DNA from: Actinoplanes sp. L3-i22
Lineage (GTDB): Bacteria; Actinomycetota; Actinomycetes; Mycobacteriales; Micromonosporaceae
Length of the DNA stretch: 64,000 bases
Reading direction: 5' to 3'
NCBI RefSeq assembly: GCF_019704555.1
Contig: NZ_AP024745.1
Coordinates: forward strand, 2,600,001 to 2,664,000
Position numbers and translations under genes: made by a program. A model generated the notes under the pieces. It did not search any database. It saw only the letters and a program-made list of their open reading frames with translations, and was not told where the DNA came from. How positions within the stretch are numbered: the stretch's first letter is position 1; every line of letters begins with the position of its first letter. Shown here piece by piece: positions 17,901 through 26,413 of this stretch.

Positions 17901-18125
17901 GGCGCCGCCCTCGACCGGGCCGACCACTTCCTCGCCGCCCACGGCCAGCGCTACCCGGAGGGTCTGCTCCTGCTGTTCCGGGCCCGGCTGCTGCACGCCC
18001 GGGGCGAGCCGGTCGCGGTGGTCCGGGCGGCCGCCGAGCGGGCGCGCCGGCTGTCCGCCGACCGCGAGGCCCATCTGTTCGCCCACCGCGCCGACGAGTT
18101 CCTGGCCACCCTCGGCGACACCTAG
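14994..18125 (+). CDS. SARP/BTAD regulator fused to AAA ATPase and TPR-like domain
   Basis: A 1043-aa regulator from ATG 14994 (AGGTGG upstream). Residues 1-95 are the SARP winged helix (LRLEILGPLRLWRDGSEV), 96-250 the BTAD, about 270-560 an AAA_16/STAND ATPase with Walker A GEPGVGKTRLLAEVA and Walker B LLVIDDLQWAD, and about 600-1043 a helical TPR-like region. The N-terminus is clearly paralogous to the two SARP proteins at 7151-11186, while the ATPase is of a different type (LAL-like rather than NB-ARC). The likely role is as a pathway activator. Its stop overlaps a small antisense-strand gene by 4 nt. Confidence 0.88.
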   Translation: MAPALRLEILGPLRLWRDGSEVDPGPQQQSLLLALLLARAGQPVSVAELIDLIWGEDAPASAVNVIQKYVGTLRRLFEPDLPARDAGAYLLRRGNGYLFTAGSAGLDLRTFRELVATARAEPAPGTALEHYLAAVGLWRGPAGHGLPHGPAAMAAFGALDGEFHDACVATAALAVRQCRPATALPALRLAASTAPLHEPVQAALIVTLGAAGHRSEALSVYREVRIRLAAELGVDPGPALRDAHRRVLAPVSAPAATIAPPVPADPVDAAHGLVGRAEEMAMLRHTVASAFAGGTGLGLVEGEPGVGKTRLLAEVAAEAGRRGALVVWSSCTDGDGTPSMWPWVQAIGTILDGLSPAAREEWLAGGLGRLVKPHAHDVPEAPVLPDSGAQFRLFEQVLALVGQAAAERPTLLVIDDLQWADVGSMDLFGHLTARLPAGVVVVGALRDRAPAPTSELSRMLAAASRVPGHRRIRLGPLDLAAVTDLVRREAGRIPDEDTIKSIHSRTAGNAFFVLEVSRMIADGGDAASAAGVPSTVRDVVLDRMSGIGHEARELLRIAALVGRDVDVALLAEIAGIDVETCLELLEPVGALGLLEPRPEDPFRFRFAHDLVREAVAETTPPGRAKPLHLRVADALRSLDPSGESVAERRAYHLWAAGPLADPAHTAEALVHAGRRAAVKSAFEAAERHLRSAAQVARTAGLAEWELSALLELTTIVGMRSMYGSAALDLMTRAEQLARELGRDRQATDFLFSRWAAHAQAIELDRSGPLARQMLERGEASDDPVLREYGVHAWGIHQWAVGNIGAAFRYLSRSGRDLAPRGEDPLRHDLQLLSAGMLAETTALHGDVPAAWAAVDALEDAAGDDPYVITVWATFAVRIAALTGEPDRALRAARRGIAVDPEFSFAFLGTYQRLARCWALAVTGHDPAGAAAEAERVIATMLLDPPRSCVATWFGLLAEMRLAAGALDEAGAALDRADHFLAAHGQRYPEGLLLLFRARLLHARGEPVAVVRAAAERARRLSADREAHLFAHRADEFLATLGDT

Positions 18126-18301
18126 GCCCGTGCGGGTGTCGCCTCGACGGTGTCCGCGCCCGACCGGCGGCGGTGGCGGCCGGTGTAGCGGGCCGGCTCG
18201 GCGCCCCCGGCCGGCTCCCCGGATCGGTCGGGCGGCCAGGCCAGCCCGACCGGCCCGGCGGCGCGGTGGTTCGTGTCGTTGCTGATCGCTGACTCCGGCA
18301 T
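18122..18301 (-). CDS. Small hypothetical protein
   Basis: A 59-aa reading frame from ATG 18301 with a GAGGCGGACAG-type RBS region. The peptide is rich in Pro, Gly, Ala and Arg and has no recognisable motif. It is convergent with, and overlaps by 4 nt, the end of the large SARP regulator. The good RBS is the main support; it may not be expressed. Confidence 0.35.
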   Translation of the reverse strand: MPESAISNDTNHRAAGPVGLAWPPDRSGEPAGGAEPARYTGRHRRRSGADTVEATPARA

Positions 18302-18399
18302 GCTGTCCGCCTCACTTCTCCCTCGACGAAGGTGACCCTCGCCGCTGAAATTAGGCGCACCCACTGGACATCAGGTGGATTTTTACTGGGCGGGCCGGC

Positions 18400-19560
18400 C
18401 TATGCCGCGGTCGCCACGAGGCCGAGGTGGCGGGCGATCAGCATGCGCTGGACCTCGGAGGTGCCCTCGCCGATCTCGAGGATCTTGGCGTCGCGGTAGA
18501 AGCGGCCCACCGGGTAGTCGTTCATGAAGCCGTAGCCGCCGAAGATCTGGGTGGCGTCGCGGGCGTTGTCCATGGCGGCGTTGGAGGCGGCGAGTTTCGC
18601 GATCGAGGCCTCCTTCTTGAACGGTTTGCCGGCGAGCATCTTCGCCGCTGCCGCGTAGTACGCCATCCGGGCGGTGTGGGCCCGTACCTCCATGTCGGCG
18701 ATCTTGAATTGAATGGCCTGATAGTGACCGAGGTGGTGACCGAAGGCCTGCCGCTCGCGGGCATAGCGGACCGACTCGTCGACGCAGCCCTGGGCGAGCC
18801 CGACCGCGAGTGCGGCGAAGGCGACCCGGCCCTCGTCGAGAATGGACAGGAACTGGGCGTAACCGCGGCCCTGTTCGCCGAGCAGGTTCGCGACCGGCAC
18901 GCGTACGTCGTCGAAGGCGAGCTCGCGGGTGTCCGACGCGGCCCAGCCGACCTTGGAGTACTTCTCGCTGACCGTGAACCCGGGCGTGCCGGACGGGACG
19001 ATGATCGCGGAGATCTGCTTGCGGCCGTCCCGCTCCCCGGTCACCGCGGTGACCGTGACCAGCGCGGTGATGTCCGTGCCGGAGTTGGTGATGAAGCACT
19101 TGGAGCCGTTGATCACCCACTCGCCGTCCTCCACCCGGGCGGTGGTGCGGGTGGCGCTCGCGTCGCTGCCGCCGCCGGCCTCGGTCAGGCCGAAGGCGCC
19201 GAGCCGCTCACCCGCGGCGAGCTGCGGCAGCCAGGCGGCCTTCTGCTCGTCGGTGCCGAAGCGGAAGATCGGCATGGCGCCGAGGGAGACGCCGGCCTCC
19301 AGGGTGACGGCGACCGACGAGTCGACGCGGGCGAGCTCCTCCAAGGCCAGGCACAGCGCGAAGTAGTCGCCGCCCATCCCGCCGTGCTCCTCCGGGAACG
19401 GCAGGCCGAACAGGCCCATCGCCCCCATCTTGCGGACCAGGTCGTAGGGGAACGCCCCGCGTTCGTAGAAGTCCCCGATGACCGGGGCGACCTCCTTCTG
19501 CGCGAAGTCCTCGACCGTCGCGCGGAGCGCGGCGTGCTCGTCGGAAAGTTCAAGATCCAT
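18400..19560 (-). CDS. Acyl-CoA dehydrogenase (isovaleryl-CoA dehydrogenase-like step)
   Basis: A 386-aa flavoenzyme of the acyl-CoA dehydrogenase family, normal length. Seen are the N-terminal helical domain ([20 protein letters not shown]), the FAD/substrate strand ([18 protein letters not shown]), the conserved '[14 protein letters not shown]', and the C-terminal helix with the catalytic-type Glu in [16 protein letters not shown]. It oxidises an acyl-CoA thioester to the enoyl form, passing electrons to ETF. Its start overlaps the end of the carboxylase alpha gene by 11 nt, so it is translationally coupled in the same operon. With a biotin carboxylase pair and HMG-CoA lyase upstream, the substrate is probably isovaleryl-CoA or a related branched acyl-CoA, although the Glu position is the one used by straight-chain enzymes. 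Confidence 0.88.
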   Translation of the reverse strand: MDLELSDEHAALRATVEDFAQKEVAPVIGDFYERGAFPYDLVRKMGAMGLFGLPFPEEHGGMGGDYFALCLALEELARVDSSVAVTLEAGVSLGAMPIFRFGTDEQKAAWLPQLAAGERLGAFGLTEAGGGSDASATRTTARVEDGEWVINGSKCFITNSGTDITALVTVTAVTGERDGRKQISAIIVPSGTPGFTVSEKYSKVGWAASDTRELAFDDVRVPVANLLGEQGRGYAQFLSILDEGRVAFAALAVGLAQGCVDESVRYARERQAFGHHLGHYQAIQFKIADMEVRAHTARMAYYAAAAKMLAGKPFKKEASIAKLAASNAAMDNARDATQIFGGYGFMNDYPVGRFYRDAKILEIGEGTSEVQRMLIARHLGLVATAA

Positions 19561-21541
19561 CGCTGGCTCCCTCGATGATCAACAGGACGGTGTCTTTGGC
19601 GACGGTCGCGCCGACGCGGGCGTGCAGCTCGCGGACGGTGCCGTCGACCGGTGCGGTGAGGGTGTGCTCCATCTTCATGGCCTCCACGACGGCGACCGTC
19701 TGACCGGCCGTGACGTGGTCGCCCTCGGCGACCGCGACGACGGTCACGGTGCCCGGCATCGGCGAGCGGACCGGCCCGCCGGCCGCGGCCGCGGGACCGC
19801 CGGCGGCGTCGAGGGCCTCCTGCCGGCGGACCGCCCAGGCCTGGCCGTCGCGGCCGATCCAGAGGATCCCGGCCGGGTCGCGGGCGATCGCGTACATCCG
19901 GGTGGTCCCGTCCTGGCTGTGCCGGCCGTCCGGACCGGTGCTGATCCGGATCGGCGGCCCGCCGTCGACGGTGATCTCGGCGTCGGCCGCGCGCCCGCGC
20001 GAGCGGACCTCGACCGGCGGGTTCCCGTCGATGACCAGCCGGTGGGTCGTCCACGCCCGGCCGCCCGGCCGCCATCCGCCGGGGATGTCGAACGGGTCGA
20101 CGACCCGCCCCGATCCGGCCGGGGGTTCCAGGTCGAGCAGGGCGGTGCCGATCGCGGCGCCGATCACGTCGGCCGGCGGCCGGTTCTCGGTGAGGGTGTC
20201 GAGGCGGCGCCCGACCAGGCCGGTGTCGAGGTTCCCGGCGCGTACGTCCGGGTCGGCCAGCAGGGCACGCAGGAAGCCGATGTTCGTGCCCAGTCCGAGC
20301 AGGACGGTCCGGCTCAGGGCGGCGTCCAGGCGGCGCAGGGCCTCGGCCCGGTCCCCGCCGTACGCGATGATCTTCGACAGCATCGGGTCGTAGTCCGAGC
20401 CGACCAGGCCGCCCTCGGCGATCCCCGAGTCGACCCGCACCCCGGGCAGGCCGTGCGGCTCGCGCAGGGTCAGGATGCGGCCGCCGGTGGGCAGGAAGCC
20501 GGCCGCGGGGTCCTCGGCGTACACCCGCACCTCGATCGCATGGCCGCGGGGGAGCAGCGCGGCCGGCCAGGGCGCCGGCTCGCCGGCCGCGACGCGCAGC
20601 TGCATCTCGACCAGGTCGACGCCGTACACCTCCTCGGTGACCGGGTGCTCGACCTGCAGCCGGGTGTTCATCTCCATGAAGAACCAGTCGTCGGGCCGGT
20701 CACCGGCCACGATGAACTCGACCGTGCCGGCGCCGACGTAGCCGACGCTGCGGGCGGCCTCGCAGGCCGCCGCCCCCATCGCGGCCCGGCGCTCCGCGGT
20801 GAGCAGCGGCGACGGCGCCTCCTCGACGATCTTCTGGTGCCGGCGCTGCAGCGAGCACTCCCGCTCGCCGAGGTGCACCACATTGCCGTGCCCGTCGGCC
20901 AGCACCTGGATCTCGATGTGCCGGGGCGTGGTGATCAGCCGCTCGACCAGCAGGGTGTCGTCGCCGAACGAGCTCCGCGCCTCCCGGCGCGCGCTCGCGA
21001 TCACCGCGCGCAGGTCGCCGGCGTCGTGGACCTCGCGCATGCCCTTGCCGCCGCCGCCGGCCGACGGCTTGAGCAGCACCGGCAGGCCGGTCTCGTGGAC
21101 GGCGGCGATCAGGTCGTCGTCGGACAGGCCGCTGCCGTCGGAGCCGGGCACGACCGGGACACCGGCCTTGGCCACGGTCTGCTTGGCCCGGATCTTGTCG
21201 CCCATCGCCTCGATGGCCGGGGCGGGCGGGCCGATGAAGGTGATCCCGGCGGCCTCGCACGCGGCGGCGAACGCGGTGTTCTCGCTGAGGAACCCGTACC
21301 CGGGGTGGATCGCCTGCGCCCCGGTCGCCCGCGCCGCGGCCAGCACCGCCTCGATGGACAGGTACGACGCGGTCGCGGCGGCCGGCCCGAGCCGGACCGC
21401 GACGTCGGCCGCGGTCACGTGCGGGGCCCGCGCGTCGGCGTCGGAGTACACCGCGACCGCGCGGATCCCGAGCCGGCGCAGGGTCCGGATGACGCGGACC
21501 GCGATCTCGCCACGGTTGGCGACCAGCACGGTGGAGAACAT
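19550..21541 (-). CDS. Acyl-CoA carboxylase alpha subunit, biotin carboxylase plus BCCP (methylcrotonyl-CoA carboxylase-like)
   Basis: A 663-aa biotin-dependent carboxylase subunit. ATG 21541 was chosen because GAGGGA lies 8 nt upstream and the protein begins at the biotin carboxylase domain ([17 protein letters not shown]); ATGs at 21559 and 21574 are possible. The ATP-grasp domain has the glycine-rich [11 protein letters not shown] loop, and the catalytic region [15 protein letters not shown] is intact. The C-terminus is a biotinyl domain with the biotinylated lysine in VEAMKMEH. It makes carboxybiotin from ATP and bicarbonate for the beta subunit upstream. In this leucine-type operon the natural substrate is most likely 3-methylcrotonyl-CoA. 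Confidence 0.9.
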   Translation of the reverse strand: MFSTVLVANRGEIAVRVIRTLRRLGIRAVAVYSDADARAPHVTAADVAVRLGPAAATASYLSIEAVLAAARATGAQAIHPGYGFLSENTAFAAACEAAGITFIGPPAPAIEAMGDKIRAKQTVAKAGVPVVPGSDGSGLSDDDLIAAVHETGLPVLLKPSAGGGGKGMREVHDAGDLRAVIASARREARSSFGDDTLLVERLITTPRHIEIQVLADGHGNVVHLGERECSLQRRHQKIVEEAPSPLLTAERRAAMGAAACEAARSVGYVGAGTVEFIVAGDRPDDWFFMEMNTRLQVEHPVTEEVYGVDLVEMQLRVAAGEPAPWPAALLPRGHAIEVRVYAEDPAAGFLPTGGRILTLREPHGLPGVRVDSGIAEGGLVGSDYDPMLSKIIAYGGDRAEALRRLDAALSRTVLLGLGTNIGFLRALLADPDVRAGNLDTGLVGRRLDTLTENRPPADVIGAAIGTALLDLEPPAGSGRVVDPFDIPGGWRPGGRAWTTHRLVIDGNPPVEVRSRGRAADAEITVDGGPPIRISTGPDGRHSQDGTTRMYAIARDPAGILWIGRDGQAWAVRRQEALDAAGGPAAAAGGPVRSPMPGTVTVVAVAEGDHVTAGQTVAVVEAMKMEHTLTAPVDGTVRELHARVGATVAKDTVLLIIEGASDGS

Positions 21542-21579
21542 CTCGCTCACGTCCCTCATCACATCCGGCTTCATGGTCC

Positions 21580-23148
21580 TCACATCCGGAAGACGCCGAA
21601 GCCGGGCTCGGCGAGCGGGGCATTGGCGGCGATGGACAGCGACAGGCCGAGCACGGTCCGGGTGTCGGCCGGGTCGATCACCCCGTCGTCCCAGATCCGG
21701 GCGGTGGAGTAGTAGGGGTGGCCCTGGGTCTCGTACTGGGCGCGGATCGCGTCCGGGTCGTTGGCGCTGCCGACCGTGCCCAGCACGGTCGCCGCCTGCT
21801 CGCCGCCCATCACCGAGATCCGGGCGTTCGGCCACATGAACAGGAACCGGGGCGAGTACGCCCGGCCGCACATCGCGTAGTTCCCGGCGCCGAACGAGCC
21901 GCCGATCACCACCGTCAGCTTGGGCACCCGGGTGGTCGCCACCGCGGTGACCAGCTTCGCGCCGTGCTTGGCGATGCCGCCGGCCTCGTACTCCCGGCCG
22001 ACCATGAACCCGGTGATGTTCTGCAGGAACACCAGCGGGATCCCGCGCTGGTCGCACAGCTCGATGAAGTGCGCGCCCTTGAGCGCCGACTCGGCGAACA
22101 GCACGCCGTTGTTGGCCACGATGCCCACCGGATGGCCGTGCAGGTGGGCGAACCCGGTGACCAGCGTGTCGCCGTAGTCCGGCTTGAACTCGGCGAACCG
22201 GGAGCCGTCGACGATCCGGGCGATCACCTCGCGGACGTCGTACGGCGTACGCGGATCCGTCGGCACCACCCCGTAGAGCTCGCCCGGATCGACCGCCGGC
22301 TCCTCGGTGGGGATCCGCGGCCAGGGCGCGGGCGTGCGCGGGGCCAGGGTCGACACGATCGACCGGACGATGCGCAGCGCGTCGGCGTCGTCGTCGGCGA
22401 GATGGTCCACCACGCCGGACACCTTGGCGTGCAGGTCCCCGCCGCCCAGGTCCTCCGCGGTCACGATCTCCCCGGTCGCCGCCTTCACCAGCGGCGGCCC
22501 GCCGAGGAAGATGGTGCCCTGGTTGCGCACGATCACCGCCTCGTCGGACATGGCCGGCACGTAGGCGCCGCCGGCCGTGCACGACCCCAGCACCGCCGCG
22601 ATCTGCGGGATCGCCCGCGCGGACATCTGCGCCTGGTTGTAGAAGATCCGCCCGAAGTGCTCCCGGTCCGGGAACACCTCGTCCTGCCGGGGCAGGTAGG
22701 CACCGCCCGAGTCGACCAGGTAGATGCAGGGCAGCCGGTTGTGCAGCGCCACCTCCTGCGCCCGCAGATGCTTCTTGACCGTCAGCGGGTAGTAGGTGCC
22801 GCCCTTGACCGTGGCGTCGTTCGCGACGATCACGCACTCGCGGCCGGCGACCCGGCCGACCCCGGTGATGATGCCGGCCGCCGGCGCCTGGTCGTCGTAG
22901 AGGCCGTGCGCGGCCAGCGGGGACAGCTCGAGGAACGGCGACGACGGGTCGACCAGGCTGTCGACCCGGTCCCGGGGCAGCAGCTTGCCGCGGTCCACGT
23001 GCCGGGTCCGGGACTTCTCCGGCCCGCCCAGCCGAGCCGTCGCGAGCTGCGCGTTCAGGTCGGCGACCAGGGACCGGTGCGCCTCGGCGTTGCGGTCGAA
23101 CGCCGGCGTGCCGGGGCCGCTGCGGGTACCCAGTACCGGGGTCGTCAT
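21580..23148 (-). CDS. Acyl-CoA carboxylase beta subunit, carboxyltransferase (methylcrotonyl-CoA carboxylase-like)
   Basis: A 522-aa carboxyltransferase from ATG 23148 with GTGGAGGCAGC upstream. Both crotonase-like halves are visible: an N-terminal oxyanion region ([35 protein letters not shown]) and a C-terminal one ([36 protein letters not shown]). The NxTGFMVG and SGGAYLP signatures favour the methylcrotonyl/geranyl-CoA branch over propionyl- or acetyl-CoA enzymes. It transfers CO2 from biotin on the alpha subunit to the acyl-CoA. It lies 17 nt after HMG-CoA lyase and 38 nt before the alpha gene. Confidence 0.9.
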   Translation of the reverse strand: MTTPVLGTRSGPGTPAFDRNAEAHRSLVADLNAQLATARLGGPEKSRTRHVDRGKLLPRDRVDSLVDPSSPFLELSPLAAHGLYDDQAPAAGIITGVGRVAGRECVIVANDATVKGGTYYPLTVKKHLRAQEVALHNRLPCIYLVDSGGAYLPRQDEVFPDREHFGRIFYNQAQMSARAIPQIAAVLGSCTAGGAYVPAMSDEAVIVRNQGTIFLGGPPLVKAATGEIVTAEDLGGGDLHAKVSGVVDHLADDDADALRIVRSIVSTLAPRTPAPWPRIPTEEPAVDPGELYGVVPTDPRTPYDVREVIARIVDGSRFAEFKPDYGDTLVTGFAHLHGHPVGIVANNGVLFAESALKGAHFIELCDQRGIPLVFLQNITGFMVGREYEAGGIAKHGAKLVTAVATTRVPKLTVVIGGSFGAGNYAMCGRAYSPRFLFMWPNARISVMGGEQAATVLGTVGSANDPDAIRAQYETQGHPYYSTARIWDDGVIDPADTRTVLGLSLSIAANAPLAEPGFGVFRM

Positions 23149-23165
23149 TGCTGCCTCCACGGGGT

Positions 23166-24092
23166 TCAGGCGCCGGTGAGCGCGGTGACGGCGCGCGACG
23201 GGCTGGGCCGGCCCAGGACACCGGCCATCCAGCGGCTGGTCTCGGCGAGTTTGCCCAGGTCGATACCGGTCTCGATGCCCAGGCCGTGCAGCTGCCAGAC
23301 CAGGTCCTCGGTGGCGAGATTGCCGGTGGCGCTCTTCGCGTACGGACACCCGCCGAGCCCACCGGCCGAGGCGTCCACGGTCGTCACCCCGCGCTGCAGC
23401 GCGACCAGCGTGTTGGCCAGTGCCTGCCCGTACGTGTCGTGGAAGTGCACCGCGACGTGCTCCACCGGCGTACCGTCCGCGACCAGGGCGTCGAGCAGCG
23501 CTGCGACCCGGCCCGGCGTGCCGACGCCGATCGTGTCGCCCAGGCTGAGCTGCGTGCAGCCGAGCTCCATCAAGCGGCGGGCCACGGCGACGACCTGGGC
23601 GATCGGCACCTCGCCCTCCCAGGGATCACCGAAACACATCGAGACGTACGCCCGGACGCCCAGACCCTCAGCACGGGCCCGCTCGACGACCGGGGCGAAC
23701 ATCGTCAGCGACTCGTCGACGGTGCGGTTCAGGTTGCGCCGGGCGAACGTCTCGGTCGCGCTGGCGAACACCGCGATGTCGCGCACCCCCAGTGCCAGGG
23801 CCCGGTCCAGCCCACGCTGGTTCGGGACCAGCACCGGGTAGCGGACCCCGTCGGCGAACGTCAGCCGCTCCAGCAGCTGCTCCGCGTCGGCGAGCTGGGG
23901 CACCCATTTGGCCGGCACGAAACTGGTCACCTCGACCATCGTGTGCCCGGCGGCCACCAGGCGTTCGACGAACTCCGCCTTGATCTCGACGGGCACGACG
24001 GCGGACTCGTTCTGCAGCCCGTCGCGCGGCCCGACCTCGCAGATCGTGACCCGCGACGGGAGGCCGGGAAGGGCGGTGACGCCGTAGTCCAC
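23166..24092 (-). CDS. Hydroxymethylglutaryl-CoA lyase
   Basis: A 308-aa TIM-barrel lyase. The first strand carries [11 protein letters not shown] with the catalytic/metal Asp and Arg, and the signature loop [15 protein letters not shown] holds the active-site Cys; metal-ligand HFHDTYG is also present. It splits 3-hydroxy-3-methylglutaryl-CoA into acetoacetate and acetyl-CoA, the last step of leucine breakdown. It is first gene of a four-gene minus-strand operon with the carboxylase subunits and the acyl-CoA dehydrogenase. The methylglutaconyl-CoA hydratase needed for the pathway is not in this operon. A palindromic operator lies 46 nt upstream of its start. Confidence 0.93.
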   Translation of the reverse strand: MDYGVTALPGLPSRVTICEVGPRDGLQNESAVVPVEIKAEFVERLVAAGHTMVEVTSFVPAKWVPQLADAEQLLERLTFADGVRYPVLVPNQRGLDRALALGVRDIAVFASATETFARRNLNRTVDESLTMFAPVVERARAEGLGVRAYVSMCFGDPWEGEVPIAQVVAVARRLMELGCTQLSLGDTIGVGTPGRVAALLDALVADGTPVEHVAVHFHDTYGQALANTLVALQRGVTTVDASAGGLGGCPYAKSATGNLATEDLVWQLHGLGIETGIDLGKLAETSRWMAGVLGRPSPSRAVTALTGA

Positions 24093-24137
24093 GTCTTCTC
24101 CTAGGGATCCGCGTCAGTGGGGATACCCGAACGCTAA

Positions 24138-24157
24138 CTGACCGCTCGTACGGTCAG
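24138..24157. promoter_or_regulatory. Palindromic operator in divergent promoter, probable TetR-regulator site
   Basis: CTGACCG (24138-24144) and CGGTCAG (24151-24157) form a perfect inverted repeat with a 6-nt spacer. It lies in the 91-nt gap between the leucine-type operon (minus) and the TetR regulator gene (plus), 26 nt before the latter's start. Size and position fit a TetR dimer site controlling both directions; this is inferred. Confidence 0.65.
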
Positions 24158-24183
24158 CAAGTGCACCTTCGTATAGTGGTCGG

Positions 24184-24858
24184 GTGACCGGCCGAATTCC
24201 CCGTGCGAGCTCCCGCGACGCGATTCTGCGAGTGTTCGCCGAGCAGGTGGCCGAGCGGGGTTACGCCGACACCAGCCTGGGCGACGTCGCGGCGGAGCTG
24301 GGCCTGAGCAAGGGCACGATCGTCCACCACTTCCGCAGCAAGGAAGCGATGCTCGGCGAGTTGCACGTAGCGTACTTCGGCCGGCGTTTCGCCGAGGCGG
24401 ACTTCATCGCGGCCGAGCTCGACGATCCGGTCCGGCGGCTGATCGCCATGATCTACGCCCTGCTGAAGGCCCACCGCGACGACCGCGCCGCCAGCCTCGC
24501 CTGCCTGCGCGAGCTGGTCCGGTACTTCGAGGGCGAGGTCGCCGAGTACGTTCGCGGCCAGCGGGTCGCGTACACCGAGATCCTGGTCGGCATCCTGCGC
24601 GACGGGGTGCGGCAGGGCGTCCTGCACACCGGCGACCCGCGGATGACCGCGCTGCACATCTTCGGCATGTGCAACTACGCCTGGACCTGGTACCGGCCGG
24701 ACGGCCCGCAGTCCATCGAGCAGATCGCCGCCCAGTTCACCCACGACATCCTCGGCGGCCTCACCCACCCGGCCGGCGACGCCGCCCTGACCGACCGGAT
24801 CGACGAGGCGATCGCGACGGTCCGCCGGGCCTCGGGCGGCGTGCCCCACCCGGTCTGA
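24184..24858 (+). CDS. TetR-family repressor, probable regulator of the adjacent acyl-CoA catabolic operon
   Basis: A 224-aa regulator from GTG 24184. The N-terminal TetR HTH is complete (SRDAILRVFAEQVAERGYADTSLGDVAAELGLSKGTIVHHF, then SKEAMLGELH). The C-terminal ligand domain is helical (LIAMIYALLKAHRDD, LACLRELVRYFEGEV) and resembles the KstR/FadR-like TetR_C group that binds acyl-CoA esters. It is divergent from the HMG-CoA lyase operon across 91 nt with one palindrome, so it likely represses that operon until an acyl-CoA intermediate accumulates, and its own gene as well. The leading GTG overlaps no better start. Confidence 0.82.
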   Translation: MTGRIPRASSRDAILRVFAEQVAERGYADTSLGDVAAELGLSKGTIVHHFRSKEAMLGELHVAYFGRRFAEADFIAAELDDPVRRLIAMIYALLKAHRDDRAASLACLRELVRYFEGEVAEYVRGQRVAYTEILVGILRDGVRQGVLHTGDPRMTALHIFGMCNYAWTWYRPDGPQSIEQIAAQFTHDILGGLTHPAGDAALTDRIDEAIATVRRASGGVPHPV

Positions 24859-24948
24859 CCGTTCCGCTTGCTCATCGGATGCTCATCGGGGCACGGCAAC
24901 CTGGTGATCAGCGCGCCGGACGGCCGGCGGTGATCACGAGGGGGACCC

Positions 24949-25740
24949 ATGGACCTGAGGCTCAGCGGTAAGACGGCATTCATCAGCGGATCCACCCGAG
25001 GCATCGGGTACGCGACCGCGAAGGCCCTGGCGGGTGAGGGCGCCGACGTGCTCCTCAACGGCCGCGACCAGGCGAAGCTCACCGAGGCCGTGGCAGCCCT
25101 GCGCCGCGAGGTGCCCGGCGCCTCGGTCAGCGGCCTGCCCGCCGACTTCGCGGTCACCGGCGACGTCGACCGGCTGTGCGACCAGCTCCCGGCCGTCGAC
25201 ATCCTGGTCAACAACGTCGGGCTCTTCGAGCTCAAGGACTTCGCGCTGATCTCCGACGACGACTGGCGGCTCTACCACGAGGTCAACGTGCTCAGCGGCG
25301 TCCGGCTGGCCCGCCGGCTCCTGCCGGGCATGCTCGACCGGGGATGGGGCCGGATCGTCTTCGTCAGCAGCGAGTCGGGCGTCAACATCCCGGCCAACAT
25401 GATCCACTACGGCACCTCCAAGGCGGCGATGCTCGCGGTCGGCAACGGCCTGGCGAAGCTCACCAAGGGCACCGCGGTCACCGTCAACTCGGTGCTGGGC
25501 GGCCCGACCTATTCCGACGGCGTCGCCGGCACGGTCCGGGCGCTGGCCGGCGCGCAGTCCCTCCCCGAGGAGCAGATGAAGGCCGCGATCATCGGGATGA
25601 ACCAGACGACCCTGCTGGGCCGCTTCATCGAACCGGCCGAGATCGCGAACGCGGTGACCTTCCTCGCCAGCCCGGTCGCCTCCGCGATCAACGGCTCCGC
25701 CATGCGCGTCGACGGAGGCGTCCTGACCTCCCTGCTGTGA
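24949..25740 (+). CDS. SDR-family oxidoreductase
   Basis: A 263-aa classical short-chain dehydrogenase/reductase from ATG 24949 with GAGGGGGACCC upstream. The Rossmann motif is GSTRGIGYA, the NNVG motif is present (DILVNNVGLF), and the catalytic Ser-Tyr-Lys are seen as FVSSES and YGTSKAA. It reduces or oxidises a carbonyl/alcohol with NAD(P)H; the substrate cannot be deduced. It follows the TetR gene by 90 nt in the same direction. A fragment of a LysR-type regulator on the opposite strand begins 1 nt after its stop. Confidence 0.85.
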   Translation: MDLRLSGKTAFISGSTRGIGYATAKALAGEGADVLLNGRDQAKLTEAVAALRREVPGASVSGLPADFAVTGDVDRLCDQLPAVDILVNNVGLFELKDFALISDDDWRLYHEVNVLSGVRLARRLLPGMLDRGWGRIVFVSSESGVNIPANMIHYGTSKAAMLAVGNGLAKLTKGTAVTVNSVLGGPTYSDGVAGTVRALAGAQSLPEEQMKAAIIGMNQTTLLGRFIEPAEIANAVTFLASPVASAINGSAMRVDGGVLTSLL

Positions 25741-25741
25741 G

Positions 25742-25866
25742 TTACGGCGCGATCGTCTTGCCGGCGAACTCGACGAAGGCGCCGGTGGCCGGGTGGGTGG
25801 GCGGCCGCGGCCACACCAGGTGGACGGTCACCGGCTCGGCATCGGTGATCGGCAGGCAGCGTCACC
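25742..25866 (-). pseudogene. LysR-type regulator, C-terminal remnant
   Basis: Read on the minus strand the segment ending at TAA 25742-25744 gives about 38 residues typical of a LysR C-terminus: LPITDAEPVTVHLVWP, then HPATGAFVEFAGKTIAP. An in-frame TGA and an apparent one-base shift (VTL / LPIT) stop the frame just upstream at about 25865, and no DNA-binding domain is found. It is therefore a decayed end of a lost regulator. It is convergent with the SDR gene. Confidence 0.55.
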
Positions 25867-25928
25867 GGGTACGAAATCCGCTGAGCCCGGCGCGCCGGAC
25901 GGTCCGGTACCCGCGCGGTGATCTTGCT

Positions 25929-25958
25929 GATGCGGGCCCTGTCGCCGGGGCCCGCATC
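25929..25958. terminator. Terminator-like hairpin
   Basis: Perfect 11-bp arms GATGCGGGCCC (25929-25939) and its complement (25948-25958) with an 8-nt loop. It lies between the LysR remnant and the nitroreductase gene, downstream of the latter on the minus strand. No T-run. It probably ends the minus-strand transcript. Confidence 0.65.
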
Positions 25959-25979
25959 GCGGTCGGTCAGCGACTCACC

Positions 25980-26408
25980 TCAGACCTGGTGGTCGGGGAA
26001 GGTGATTTCGACGAGGCGGCTCACGCGCAGCCAGTCGGCCAGGTGCGTGGGCTGGGCGATGGTGCCCGGGTTGCTGGGCTGGTTGAGGTCGGCGACGACC
26101 TCGGTGAACACCGCCCGGCGCTCGTCCGGGTCGGTGACCGGCCGGGCCCGGGCCCGCAGATCGGCCCGGACACCGTTCTTGAGGTGAACCGTGAAATCGG
26201 GGTTGCCCAGCAGGTTCGCGTACCAGCTCGGCGGCCGCAGCAGCCCGCTGTTGAGGTAGAACCGCCCGCGCACCCGGTAGAAGAAGATCTCGATCCGGCG
26301 GGGGCGGCCGGTGCGACGGCCGATCGTGGTGATGTCGATGATCCGGGCGCGGGTCGATGACGCGGGGGTCAGCTCCAGCGCCCGGCGGATGGCGGCCTCG
26401 GTCGGCAT
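25980..26408 (-). CDS. DDN-like nitroreductase/quinone oxidoreductase (F420-type split barrel)
   Basis: A 142-aa protein from ATG 26408. The pattern IDITTIGRRTGRPRRIEIFFYRVRG, then GRFYLNSGL and 'PSWYANLLGNPDFTVHLKNGV' is that of the deazaflavin-dependent nitroreductase (Ddn, PF04075-like) family of split-barrel proteins. These use F420H2 to reduce quinones or nitro compounds in actinobacteria; cofactor use is inferred from the family. It lies 5 nt downstream of an SDR gene in the same direction, so the two are almost certainly co-transcribed and controlled by the TetR regulator at 27316. Confidence 0.8.
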   Translation of the reverse strand: MPTEAAIRRALELTPASSTRARIIDITTIGRRTGRPRRIEIFFYRVRGRFYLNSGLLRPPSWYANLLGNPDFTVHLKNGVRADLRARARPVTDPDERRAVFTEVVADLNQPSNPGTIAQPTHLADWLRVSRLVEITFPDHQV

Positions 26409-26413
26409 GCGCG

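Noticed and set aside
14130..18086. 1318-codon minus-strand ORF
   Set aside because: Antisense shadow of the large SARP gene; no family features and no plausible start.
19550..23362. A single 1270-codon open frame covering carboxylase alpha and beta genes
   Set aside because: Only the part from 21541 down is the biotin carboxylase; the upstream part is a wrong-frame reading of the beta subunit gene.
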